Shown piece by piece: positions 1 to 7,661 of a stretch of 18,497 nt of DNA. Below the pieces are notes generated by a model. That model was given only the letters and a program-made list of their open reading frames with translations, made no database searches and was not told the DNA's origin. The position numbers and the translations under genes were made by a program. Positions within the stretch are counted from its first letter, which is position 1, and every line of letters begins with the position of its first letter. The DNA is taken from positions 1 to 18,497 of the forward strand of contig JAEZZN010000015.1 in NCBI GenBank assembly GCA_023418535.1, read 5' to 3'. Origin of the DNA: Bacillota bacterium. Its GTDB lineage: Bacteria > Bacillota_A > Clostridia > Tissierellales > Peptoniphilaceae.

Positions 1-380
1 AAAAAGTAACACAATTAATTGAAGATGTAAAAGGTTTAACAGTATTAGAATTAGCTGATTTAGTAAAAGCTTTAGAAGAAGAATTTGGTGTATCAGCAGC
101 AGCTCCAGTAGCAGCAGTAGCAGCAGCACCAGCAGCAGGTGGAGATGCACCAGCAGCAGATGCAGCTCAATCAGAATTTGATGTAGTATTAACTTCAGCT
201 GGTTCAGCTAAATTAGGCGTAATCAAAGTAGTTAAAGAAGTTACTGGATTAGGCTTAAAAGAAGCTAAAGAATTAGTAGATTCAGCTCCAAAAGCAATTA
301 AAGAAAAAGTTTCTCAAGAAGAAGCTGATGAATTAAAAGCTAAATTAGAAGAAGCTGGAGCAACAGTTGAATTAAAATAG
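1..380 (+). CDS. rplL: 50S ribosomal protein L7/L12, 5'-truncated by the window edge
   Basis: This is the stalk protein of the large ribosomal subunit, which recruits translation GTPases such as EF-Tu and EF-G. The reading frame begins at base 3 and gives 125 codons before the TAG at 378-380; probably only about five N-terminal residues are missing. The visible part has the helical N-terminal dimerisation domain ([20 protein letters not shown]), then a flexible Ala/Pro/Gly-rich hinge, then the globular C-terminal domain with the family motif [11 protein letters not shown] and the ending [10 protein letters not shown]. The usual upstream partner rplJ would lie outside the window. A terminator follows directly, so rpoB, the usual next gene, is not in this transcription unit. 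Identification is very secure. Confidence 0.97.
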   Translation, partial: KVTQLIEDVKGLTVLELADLVKALEEEFGVSAAAPVAAVAAAPAAGGDAPAADAAQSEFDVVLTSAGSAKLGVIKVVKEVTGLGLKEAKELVDSAPKAIKEKVSQEEADELKAKLEEAGATVELK

Positions 381-397
381 TTTTAATTTACAAAATT

Positions 398-426
398 ACA
401 TGGCAGGATTCTGCCATGTTTTTTTT
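398..426 (+). terminator. Rho-independent terminator of rplL
   Basis: A perfect nine-base stem (acatggcag, 398-406, with ctgccatgt, 411-419) closes a four-base gatt loop. It runs straight into eight T residues (419-426). It begins 17 bases after the rplL stop codon. Confidence 0.95.
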
Positions 427-531
427 GATTAAAATAAATTAATCGTAAATATTTGTTTAGAATTAATATAATAAAGAAATAAATTTTATTTTATAAATGA
501 AATATTATAAAATATATCGCAAAATTTGGTT

Positions 532-559
532 TTGATCTTTCAATTTGGTAGAATATAAA
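532..559 (+). promoter_or_regulatory. Candidate sigma-A promoter for queH
   Basis: TTGATC at 532-537 and TATAAA at 554-559 are separated by 16 bases. This predicts a very short leader into the queH ribosome site at 568-573. The region is so AT-rich that other -10-like hexamers exist (for example TATAAT at 467-472, which lacks a -35 at a usable distance), so the assignment is tentative. Confidence 0.35.
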
Positions 560-579
560 TATTGATTGGGAGAGATGAT

Positions 580-1293
580 ATGGAAAAACAAAAAAATAAA
601 ATTAATTATCAATTAAAACTTGAAGAAATTTTAAAGGAAGAGTCTAAACATGATAGAACTCCTAAATTACTTTTACATAGTTGTTGTGCGCCTTGCAGCA
701 CATATGTACTAGAGTATCTAACTCAATATTTTGATATTGATGTTCTATATTATAATCCGAATATTCATCCTACAGAAGAATTTTATAAAAGAGAAAAAGA
801 ACAAGAGAGATTTATAAGTCTTGTGAATAAAGTAAATGAAATTAATTTGATTAAGACAGATTATAATCCAAAAGAGTATTTTTCTGTTGTGAAAGGTCAT
901 GAGCTTGATAAAGAGGGCGGCCCCAGATGTTCTATTTGTTTTGAGCTTAGACTTGGAATGGCAGCTCAATATGCTAAAAAGCATGGTTATGATTACTTTA
1001 CAACTACACTTTCAATAAGTCCTCATAAAGATGCACAAATAATTAATCAAATTGGAGAAAATTTAGAAGAAAAATATAATGTAAAATATCTATATGCAGA
1101 TTTTAAAAAGAAAAATGGGTTTAAGAGATCATTGGAACTTTGTGAGAAATTCGATATATATAGACAAAATTATTGTGGATGTGTATTTTCTCTTAAGGAA
1201 GCAAGAGACAGACAAAAACAGAAAGAATTATTAGAGCAAGAAAAGCTTGAAGCAGAATTAAAAGAAGATTTAAAAGGCGTGAACGCTCAATAA
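580..1293 (+). CDS. queH: Epoxyqueuosine reductase QueH
   Basis: QueH catalyses the last step of queuosine synthesis, reducing epoxyqueuosine to queuosine at wobble position 34 of GUN-anticodon tRNAs. It is the non-orthologous replacement of cobalamin-dependent QueG. The 237-residue protein carries the family's cysteine pattern: HSCCAPC (Cys35, Cys36, Cys39), PRCSICFELRL (Cys117, Cys120) and YCGC (Cys199, Cys201). Several of these are expected to hold the iron-sulfur cluster and second metal described for this family. YYNPNIHP (57-64) and TLSISPHKD are further family signatures. The C-terminal 35 residues are a charged helical tail. I chose the ATG at 580 because GGGAGA (568-573) sits six bases upstream; an in-frame TTG at 562 would include the ribosome site in the coding sequence. 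It stands alone between a terminator and the metK promoter. Confidence 0.93.
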   Translation: MEKQKNKINYQLKLEEILKEESKHDRTPKLLLHSCCAPCSTYVLEYLTQYFDIDVLYYNPNIHPTEEFYKREKEQERFISLVNKVNEINLIKTDYNPKEYFSVVKGHELDKEGGPRCSICFELRLGMAAQYAKKHGYDYFTTTLSISPHKDAQIINQIGENLEEKYNVKYLYADFKKKNGFKRSLELCEKFDIYRQNYCGCVFSLKEARDRQKQKELLEQEKLEAELKEDLKGVNAQ

Positions 1294-1304
1294 TCTTCGT
1301 ATAT

Positions 1305-1333
1305 TTGACATATTTATAATACTAATGTAAAAT
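1305..1333 (+). promoter_or_regulatory. Promoter of the metK riboswitch leader
   Basis: A consensus -35 TTGACA (1305-1310) lies 17 bases from TAAAAT (1328-1333). Transcription should begin near 1340, just before the first strand of the SAM-I aptamer, which supports this pairing. A TATAAT at 1315-1320 is only four bases from the TTGACA and cannot be its partner. Confidence 0.75.
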
Positions 1334-1347
1334 TGTAAAAAAATAAT

Positions 1348-1440
1348 ATTTATCAAGAGAGATGGAGGGAACAGACCCTATGAAGTCCAGCAACCTATTA
1401 AATTAGGTGCTAAATTCTGCAGCGAAGCTGAAAGATAAGA
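1348..1440 (+). ncRNA. SAM-I (S-box) riboswitch aptamer
   Basis: The RNA aptamer binds S-adenosylmethionine and switches off expression of the downstream SAM synthetase. The conserved S-box core is plainly visible: TATCAAGAGAGATGGAGGGA (1351-1370), CCC then TATGAA (1376-1384), CAGCAACC (1388-1395), GGTGCTAAATTC (1406-1417), CTGCAG (1417-1422) and AAAGATAAGA at the 3' side. P1 pairs TTATC (1350-1354) with GATAA (1434-1438). P2 includes GGG (1367-1369) with CCC (1376-1378). P3 pairs ACCTA (1393-1397) with TAGGT (1404-1408). Its place directly before metK fits the known target. Confidence 0.96.
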
Positions 1441-1445
1441 CAAAC

Positions 1446-1478
1446 AATCCTTACCTTTTGGTGAGGAATTTTTATTTT
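1446..1478 (+). terminator. Riboswitch-controlled terminator before metK
   Basis: An eight-base stem with one G-T pair (1448-1455 with 1460-1467) and a TTTT loop is followed by a run of five T, one A and four T. It is the expression platform of the SAM-I aptamer. CTTA (1450-1453) in its left arm can pair with TAAG (1436-1439) at the 3' side of P1, a short but plausible antiterminator. With SAM bound, P1 holds that strand and the terminator forms. Confidence 0.85.
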
Positions 1479-1496
1479 AAATGAAAAGAGGTATTT

Positions 1497-2672
1497 ATGA
1501 GAAAGTTACTAACATCTGAATCGGTTGCAAAAGGGCATCCTGATAAAATATGTGATCAAATATCTGATTCAATACTTGATGCATATTTAGAACAAGATAA
1601 TAATTCAAGAGTGGCATGTGAAGTTATGGTAGCAGGAAATAGCGTAAATATAGCAGGAGAAATCACTTCAAATGCCACAGTTGATATAGAAAAAATTGCT
1701 AGAAAAACTATTTATGATATAGGATACAATAATGACGAATATGGATTTAATTCAAATACTTGTGAAATATCAATAAATATAAATGAACAATCTTCCGACA
1801 TTGCTTTGGGAGTTGATAATTCAATGGAATCAAAAGATAAGAGTATAGATCCTTATGATAAGATTGGAGCAGGGGATCAAGGAATTATATTTGGTTATGC
1901 AACTGATGAAACAGAGGAATATATGCCTTTACCAACTGTAATGGCTCGTAAAATAATAGAAAAATTAAATGAAGTAAGAGTTACAAATAAAATAGATTAT
2001 TTAAGACCGGATGGGAAGAGTCAGGTAACTATTGAATATAAGGATGGAAAACCAAATAGAATTGATACTGTTTTGGTGTCAACACAACATAATCCTAATG
2101 TCGATTTAGAAAAGATTAAAAAAGATATAACTGAATTGGTAATAAAACCAGTTATAGGAAAAGATATAATCGATGAAAATACTAAGTATTTAGTAAATCC
2201 AACTGGAAGATTTGTAATAGGGGGTCCAATTTCAGATGTTGGTCTTACAGGAAGAAAAATTATAGTAGATACTTATGGTGGATTTGCTAAACATGGTGGT
2301 GGTGCATTTTCTGGTAAAGATGCTTCTAAAGTAGATAGATCGGCTTCATATATGACAAGATATATTGCAAAAAATATTGTAGCAGCAGGATTAGCTAAAG
2401 AAGTAGAGGTAGGAGTTGCTTATGCAATAGGTGTTGCAAGACCAGTTTCAGTATATGTAGACAGTTTTAATACCGGAATACTTGATGATGATAAATTGAC
2501 TGAAATAGTTTTAAAAGAATTTGATTTAAGACCTAAAGCAATTATAGATAAATTGAAATTACAAAAACCTATATTCAAGCAAACAGCTTTTTATGGACAT
2601 TTTGGAAGAAATAAAGAAGTGTTTACTTGGGAAAAATTGGATAAAGTAGAAGATTTAAAAGAATATATTTAA
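1497..2672 (+). CDS. metK: S-adenosylmethionine synthetase
   Basis: The cytosolic enzyme joins ATP and L-methionine to give S-adenosylmethionine, with release of phosphate and pyrophosphate. At 391 residues it has the normal length. Visible signatures are GHPDKICDQ (13-21, nucleotide site), the GAGDQG hexapeptide (124-129), [10 protein letters not shown] (137-146), and [10 protein letters not shown] followed by the phosphate-loop motif GGGAFSGKD (267-275). The ATG at 1497 is preceded by AAAGAGG at 1485-1491. Expression is governed by the SAM-I riboswitch and terminator in the leader, so high SAM should shut it off. No hairpin terminator is evident in the 102 bases before tadA, so some readthrough into the next unit is possible. 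Confidence 0.98.
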   Translation: MRKLLTSESVAKGHPDKICDQISDSILDAYLEQDNNSRVACEVMVAGNSVNIAGEITSNATVDIEKIARKTIYDIGYNNDEYGFNSNTCEISININEQSSDIALGVDNSMESKDKSIDPYDKIGAGDQGIIFGYATDETEEYMPLPTVMARKIIEKLNEVRVTNKIDYLRPDGKSQVTIEYKDGKPNRIDTVLVSTQHNPNVDLEKIKKDITELVIKPVIGKDIIDENTKYLVNPTGRFVIGGPISDVGLTGRKIIVDTYGGFAKHGGGAFSGKDASKVDRSASYMTRYIAKNIVAAGLAKEVEVGVAYAIGVARPVSVYVDSFNTGILDDDKLTEIVLKEFDLRPKAIIDKLKLQKPIFKQTAFYGHFGRNKEVFTWEKLDKVEDLKEYI

Positions 2673-2749
2673 AATAATAAAAAATACTATATTAAAAAGT
2701 CTATAAATATATATATATAATTGTAATGCACCAATATAAAACATCTATA

Positions 2750-2758
2750 TGTTATAAT
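2750..2758 (+). promoter_or_regulatory. Extended -10 promoter of the tadA-dnaE-pfkA-pyk unit
   Basis: TGTTATAAT is a perfect extended -10 element (TGN-TATAAT). No good -35 lies 16-18 bases upstream. The predicted start near 2765 leaves a leader of about ten bases carrying AAAGAGGG, the tadA ribosome site. Confidence 0.65.
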
Positions 2759-2774
2759 CTATAAAGAGGGAAAT

Positions 2775-3227
2775 ATGGATTTAGAATTTTATATGAATGA
2801 AGCATTAAAAGAAGCGAATATTGCGAAGGATATTGGAGAAGTTCCGATTGGTGCTGTTGTGGTTTTAAACAATGAAATTATAGGATATGGGCATAATAGT
2901 GTCGAATTATCAAACCACTCGTTTGAGCATGCAGAAATAAATGCTATTAAAATGGCTCAAGACCATATTGGAGATTGGAGACTTACTGATTGTTATTTGT
3001 TTTCAACATTAGAACCTTGTATTATGTGTGCTGGAGCAATAATCCAAAGTAGGATTAAAACTTTAGTGTATGGAGCTAAAGACAGTAAAGGCGGATTTGC
3101 AGGATCTGTACTTAATATAGTAGGTAATAATGTTTTTAATCATCAAGTTGAAGTGATTACTGGTATAAAAGAAGAAGAATGCAAAAAAATAATAGTTGAT
3201 TTTTTTAGAGAGAGAAGACAAAAATGA
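2775..3227 (+). CDS. tadA: tRNA-specific adenosine deaminase TadA
   Basis: TadA converts adenosine 34 to inosine in the anticodon of tRNA-Arg(ACG), allowing one tRNA to read three arginine codons; it is usually essential. The 150-residue protein is a complete cytidine/deoxycytidylate-type deaminase. HAE at 52-54 gives the zinc-binding histidine and the proton-shuttle glutamate, and PCIMC at 81-85 gives the two zinc cysteines. GEVPIGAVVV (21-30) and the C-terminal FFRERR, which matches TadA rather than guanine deaminase, support the assignment. The ribosome site AGAGGG lies just upstream of the ATG. Its TGA overlaps the dnaE ATG (ATGA, 3224-3227), so the two are probably translationally coupled. 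Confidence 0.95.
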   Translation: MDLEFYMNEALKEANIAKDIGEVPIGAVVVLNNEIIGYGHNSVELSNHSFEHAEINAIKMAQDHIGDWRLTDCYLFSTLEPCIMCAGAIIQSRIKTLVYGAKDSKGGFAGSVLNIVGNNVFNHQVEVITGIKEEECKKIIVDFFRERRQK

Positions 3228-6200
3228 CTAAATTTACACATTTACATTTACATACACAATATAGTTTACTTGATGGATTTGGTAAGATTGATAAAGTTAT
3301 TCAAAGAGCAAAAGATTACAATATGGATGCTGTAGCAATCACTGACCATGGAGTAATGTTTGGTGCTGTCGAATTTTATAAACAAGCTAAAAAAGCTGGA
3401 ATTAAGCCCATTATAGGATGTGAAGTATATATAAGTCAAAATTCTTATCTTTCAAAAACTCCAAAAGATAAAAAGAGATATCATTTAGTTCTGCTAGCAA
3501 AAAATTGGACAGGATATCAAAATCTTATAAAAATTGTTTCTGAAGCATATGTAAATGGTTTTTATTATAAACCAAGAATTGATAAAGAGTTTTTAAGAAA
3601 GCATAGCGAAGGAATAATTTGTTTATCTGCTTGTTTAGCTGGAGAAGTTCAAGATTATCTAAAAATGGAAGACTTTGAGGGGGCTAAAAAAGCTGCTCTT
3701 GAATATAATGAAATATTTGGTGCTGGTAATTTTTATCTTGAAATGCAAGATCATGGACTAATAGAACAAAAGCGTGTTAATATTTTGCAAAGAAAATTAA
3801 GTAAGGAAACAGGGATACCTTTAGTAATCACAAATGATGTCCACTATACAGATCAAGATGATTCTAAAGCTCAAGATATACTTCTATGCATAGGAACTGG
3901 TTCAACTGTAAATCAGCCTAAAAGAATGAGATTTCCAAATGATCAATTTTATCTAAAATCAGCAGAGGAAATGGTTGAGTTATTTCCTGATGATATTGAA
4001 GCTATTGAAAATACAAATAAAATAGCTGAAATGTGTAATGTGGAGTTTGAATTTCACAAAATGCATCTACCATTTTTTGAAGTAGATAAAGATCATTTTG
4101 AGTATTTAAAAGAACTTGTATATAAGGGGATTGAAAAAAAATATTCTGAAATTACAGATGAAATCAAGACAAGAGTAGATTTTGAACTTGAGATGATAAA
4201 TAAAATGGGATTTACAGACTATTTTTTAATTGTCTGGGATTTCATAGATTATGCAAAGAAAAATGATATACCAGTAGGCCCCGGAAGAGGTTCCGCTGCC
4301 GGTTCCATAGTTTCATATGCATTGGATATTACAGGAATTGACCCATTAGAATACGACTTACTATTTGAAAGATTTTTAAATCCTCAAAGAGTTTCAATGC
4401 CAGATATAGATATTGACTTTGATTATGAAAGACGAGATGAAGTAATTGAATATGTAAAGAAAAAATATGGAGAAGAAAAAGTTGCTCAAATAGTAACTTT
4501 TGGAACTATGGCTGCAAGAAACTCTATAAGGGATGTAGGTAGAGTTTTAGATATTGAACTTTCAAGAGTTGACAAGATTGCTAAACAAATTCCACAAGAA
4601 ATTAACATGACAATCGATAAGGCTTTAAAAGTTTCCAAAGATTTCCAAGATTCATATAAACAAGACAAGATAAATCAAGAATTAATAGATATGGCAAGAG
4701 CAGTAGAAGGGATGCCAAGACATACCTCAACTCATGCTGCAGGTATAGTAATAGCATCAAAGCCTGTAGACGAATTTGTACCACTTTTAAGAACAGGTGA
4801 TCAGATATCTACGCAATATAATATGATTGAACTAGAAGAACTTGGTCTTTTGAAAATGGATTTCTTAGGATTAAGAACTTTAACAGTAATTAAAGATGCT
4901 GTAGATCTCGTTAAATATAATTATGGAATTGAAATTGATATAAATAATATCGATGTAAATGATCAAAATGTAATGAAGATATTTAATAAAGGCGATACTA
5001 TAGGAATTTTTCAATTTGAATCTGAAGGTATGAGAGCCTTTTTAAAAGAATTGAAACCAACTAGATTTGACGATTTAATTGCGGCTAATTCACTGTTCAG
5101 ACCAGGACCGATGAATGAAATTCCTAATTATATTAGAAATAGACATAATCCAGAATTTGTTGAATATTTACATCCATTACTCAAACCTATACTTGAATCT
5201 ACATATGGAGTAATTGTATTTCAAGAGCAAGTAATGCAAATAGTGCAAAAATTAGCAGGTTTTAGCTTAGGTGAAGCTGATAATCTAAGAAGAGCTATGG
5301 GTAAGAAAAAAATGTCAATCATGGAAGAAAATAGAGAATACTTTATTCATGGTAGGATTGAGGATGGAGAAATTCAAGTTGCGGGTGCTGTTAGAAACGG
5401 TGTTGATGAAAAAGTTGCGAATAAGATATATGATTTAATGATTGATTTTGCGAAATATGCATTTAATAAATCTCACTCAGCAGCATATTCATATGTAGCA
5501 ATGCAAACAGCGTATCTTAAAAAGAATTATCCACATGAGTTTATGGCTTCATTACTATCTTCTGTGATGGGATCAACAGATAAAGTTCATTTATATATAA
5601 AAGAGGCTAAAAAACTGGATATAGAAATACTTCTTCCATCTGTAAATTATTCTTATCAAAAATTCTCGGTAGAAAATAAAAAAATAAGGATAGGACTTTC
5701 AACTATTAAAGGAGTAGGAAATTCTCTTGCTAAAACAATAGTAAAAGAAAGAAAACAAGGAAGATTTACATCATTTGAAAATTTTATAGAGAGAATGTCA
5801 AATAGAGATGATGTAAATATTAATAAATCAAGTTTAGAAGCTATGATTTTATCAGGAGCATTAGATGATTTTGGACTAAAAAGATCACAAATGCAAAATA
5901 TATATATTGATTTGTTAGCTTCATATAACAATCGTGATAAAAACAATATTCAAGGTCAAGAAGATATGTTTAGTATGTTTCAAGAGACCGAAAATCATAT
6001 AAATATACCTGAAATGGATGAGTTTAAGAAGATGGATTTCTTAAGATATGAGAAAGAATATTTGGGAGTTTATATTTCAAATCATCCATATGCAGAATAT
6101 GGAAAAATGGTGGAAAGACATATTAACTTTACAACACTTGATTTAATAGAAAAAGAAAATCTAAATAATAAAAATGTTAAAATGGGTGGAATAATTACAA

Positions 6201-6685
6201 ATATAAATAGAATATTAACTAGAAAAAATGATCCTATGGCATTTTTACAAGTAGAGGATAATTATGGAACTATAGACATAGTTGTATTTCCGCAAGTTTA
6301 TGAAAAATATAAAAGTGTTTTATTAGAAGATAATGCAATATTAATTGAGGGTAATTTACAAATATCTGATGTAGAGAATCCAAGCGTAATAATGAGATCT
6401 GTTAGAGAAATAAATGAAGAAAATTTTACGAAATCTAATGAAAAAAATGGTATAATTAAAGATAATTGCGAGCTATATTTGAAAATGTGTTATAAAAATA
6501 ATAAAATATATAATGATGTTAAATCGTTACTAAACAAATATAGAGGAAATTCCAAGGTAACTATATATTTTTATGATACTAATAAATACGGAGTATTAAA
6601 AGATATTACAGTAGATTTGAATAATGAGAATTTATTGGTGGAGTTAAAAGCTATTTTAGGCGATGACAATATTGTAATAAAGTAG
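3224..6685 (+). CDS. dnaE: DNA polymerase III alpha subunit (DnaE type)
   Basis: This is a C-family replicative polymerase of 1153 residues. The order is an N-terminal PHP domain (HLHLHTQYSLLDG at 6-18), palm with VGPGRGSAAGS (351-361), the catalytic PDIDID aspartates (393-398) and a third aspartate in KMDFLGL (544-550), then fingers, a helix-hairpin-helix near 822-842, an OB-fold near 985-1060, and a short tail domain. It lacks the inserted DnaQ-like exonuclease of PolC. In low-GC Gram-positives a DnaE of this kind normally works beside PolC, extending RNA primers; PolC would be elsewhere. The PHP metal ligands look intact (His8, His10, Asp17, His42, Glu67, His87, Cys137, Asp205, His207). 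It overlaps tadA by four bases, and AGGAGG at its stop codon serves pfkA. Confidence 0.97.
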   Translation: MTKFTHLHLHTQYSLLDGFGKIDKVIQRAKDYNMDAVAITDHGVMFGAVEFYKQAKKAGIKPIIGCEVYISQNSYLSKTPKDKKRYHLVLLAKNWTGYQNLIKIVSEAYVNGFYYKPRIDKEFLRKHSEGIICLSACLAGEVQDYLKMEDFEGAKKAALEYNEIFGAGNFYLEMQDHGLIEQKRVNILQRKLSKETGIPLVITNDVHYTDQDDSKAQDILLCIGTGSTVNQPKRMRFPNDQFYLKSAEEMVELFPDDIEAIENTNKIAEMCNVEFEFHKMHLPFFEVDKDHFEYLKELVYKGIEKKYSEITDEIKTRVDFELEMINKMGFTDYFLIVWDFIDYAKKNDIPVGPGRGSAAGSIVSYALDITGIDPLEYDLLFERFLNPQRVSMPDIDIDFDYERRDEVIEYVKKKYGEEKVAQIVTFGTMAARNSIRDVGRVLDIELSRVDKIAKQIPQEINMTIDKALKVSKDFQDSYKQDKINQELIDMARAVEGMPRHTSTHAAGIVIASKPVDEFVPLLRTGDQISTQYNMIELEELGLLKMDFLGLRTLTVIKDAVDLVKYNYGIEIDINNIDVNDQNVMKIFNKGDTIGIFQFESEGMRAFLKELKPTRFDDLIAANSLFRPGPMNEIPNYIRNRHNPEFVEYLHPLLKPILESTYGVIVFQEQVMQIVQKLAGFSLGEADNLRRAMGKKKMSIMEENREYFIHGRIEDGEIQVAGAVRNGVDEKVANKIYDLMIDFAKYAFNKSHSAAYSYVAMQTAYLKKNYPHEFMASLLSSVMGSTDKVHLYIKEAKKLDIEILLPSVNYSYQKFSVENKKIRIGLSTIKGVGNSLAKTIVKERKQGRFTSFENFIERMSNRDDVNINKSSLEAMILSGALDDFGLKRSQMQNIYIDLLASYNNRDKNNIQGQEDMFSMFQETENHINIPEMDEFKKMDFLRYEKEYLGVYISNHPYAEYGKMVERHINFTTLDLIEKENLNNKNVKMGGIITNINRILTRKNDPMAFLQVEDNYGTIDIVVFPQVYEKYKSVLLEDNAILIEGNLQISDVENPSVIMRSVREINEENFTKSNEKNGIIKDNCELYLKMCYKNNKIYNDVKSLLNKYRGNSKVTIYFYDTNKYGVLKDITVDLNNENLLVELKAILGDDNIVIK

Positions 6686-6693
6686 GAGGCATG

Positions 6694-7653
6694 ATGAAAA
6701 CTATTGGTATTTTAACTTCTGGTGGTGATGCGCCAGGAATGAATGCTGCAATAAGAGCTGCTGCAAGAGCAGCATTTGCTAGTGGATTAAGAGTTAAAGG
6801 TATCAGAAATGGATATGATGGATTGATAAAAGGTGATATTTATGAAATGAATGTATCTTCCGTTGCTGATATAATACATAAAGGTGGAACAATCTTAGGC
6901 TCTGCTAGATCAGACGAGTTTAGGACCAAAGAAGGTCAAGATAAAGCTGTAAAAGTAATAGAAAGCTATGGTATCGAAGGAATTGTAGTAATTGGTGGTG
7001 ACGGGTCATTCCAAGGTGCAAATATACTTCATGAAAGAGGAATCAAGACAATTGGAATACCAGGTACTATTGATAATGACATGGGCTATACAGAATTTAC
7101 AATAGGTTATACAACAGCTGTAGAAACTGTAAAAGAAGCTATTTGGAAATTAAGAGACACATCATCATCACATGGTAGAGGTAATGTTGTTGAAGTAATG
7201 GGTAGAAATTGTGGTGACATCGCTCTTTATGCTGGTGTTGCTGGTGGTGCAGAATCTATATTAGTTCCTGAAGTTCCTGTTGATATGGAACAAGTAATAG
7301 AAAGAGTGCGTAGAGGAAAGAAAAGAGGTAAATTACACCATATAATAGTTGTTGCTGAAGGTGTAGGAAATTCTAAAGAAATAGTAGATAGAATAGAATC
7401 TGAAACAGGAGTTGAAACCAAACTTACAATTCTAGGACATGTACAAAGAGGTGGAAGTCCATCTGCGTATGATGCAATGATTGCAAGTGAAATGGGAGTG
7501 AAATCAATTGAATTATTGATGGAAGGCCAAAGCTCACAAGCCATAGGAATTAAAGATGGAAAAGTTTACAATCTTCCAATAACAGAAGCAGTAAATACTA
7601 AATCAGAATTTAATAGAGAACTTTATACAATAGCAAATATGTTAGCAAATTAG
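6694..7653 (+). CDS. pfkA: ATP-dependent 6-phosphofructokinase
   Basis: PfkA phosphorylates fructose 6-phosphate to the 1,6-bisphosphate, the committed step of glycolysis. From the second of two tandem ATG codons the protein is 319 residues, the standard bacterial length, with the AGGAGG at 6684-6689 four bases away; the ATG at 6691 would leave only one base. Motifs are GGDAPGMNA (10-18), GGDGS (101-105), and TIDND with the catalytic Asp127. MGR (169-171), Arg162, Glu222, His249 and Arg252 are substrate-site residues. Arg21, Arg25, Arg154, Glu187, Arg211 and Lys213 match allosteric-site positions of the E. coli and Bacillus enzymes, so ADP/PEP control is likely retained. It starts eight bases after dnaE ends. 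Confidence 0.97.
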   Translation: MKTIGILTSGGDAPGMNAAIRAAARAAFASGLRVKGIRNGYDGLIKGDIYEMNVSSVADIIHKGGTILGSARSDEFRTKEGQDKAVKVIESYGIEGIVVIGGDGSFQGANILHERGIKTIGIPGTIDNDMGYTEFTIGYTTAVETVKEAIWKLRDTSSSHGRGNVVEVMGRNCGDIALYAGVAGGAESILVPEVPVDMEQVIERVRRGKKRGKLHHIIVVAEGVGNSKEIVDRIESETGVETKLTILGHVQRGGSPSAYDAMIASEMGVKSIELLMEGQSSQAIGIKDGKVYNLPITEAVNTKSEFNRELYTIANMLAN

Positions 7654-7661
7654 GAGTGAAA

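Noticed and set aside
562..579. TTG start extending queH by six residues
   Set aside because: The GGGAGA ribosome site would be inside the coding sequence; the ATG at 580 has ideal spacing.
1305..1320. TTGACA and TATAAT as one promoter before metK
   Set aside because: The two hexamers are only four bases apart, far too close; TAAAAT at 1328 gives the correct 17-base spacing.
1481..1519. Short upstream frame (12 codons) overlapping the metK start
   Set aside because: Its ATG lacks a ribosome site, since the AAAGAGG lies inside it and serves metK. The riboswitch already explains the leader.
2701..2720. TA-dinucleotide run after metK as a regulatory repeat or terminator
   Set aside because: It is a short low-complexity tract with no stable stem plus T-run and no second copy.
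7227..7544. A 105-codon minus-strand open frame within pfkA
   Set aside because: It is antisense to a fully conserved enzyme frame and looks like a shadow frame with no family resemblance.
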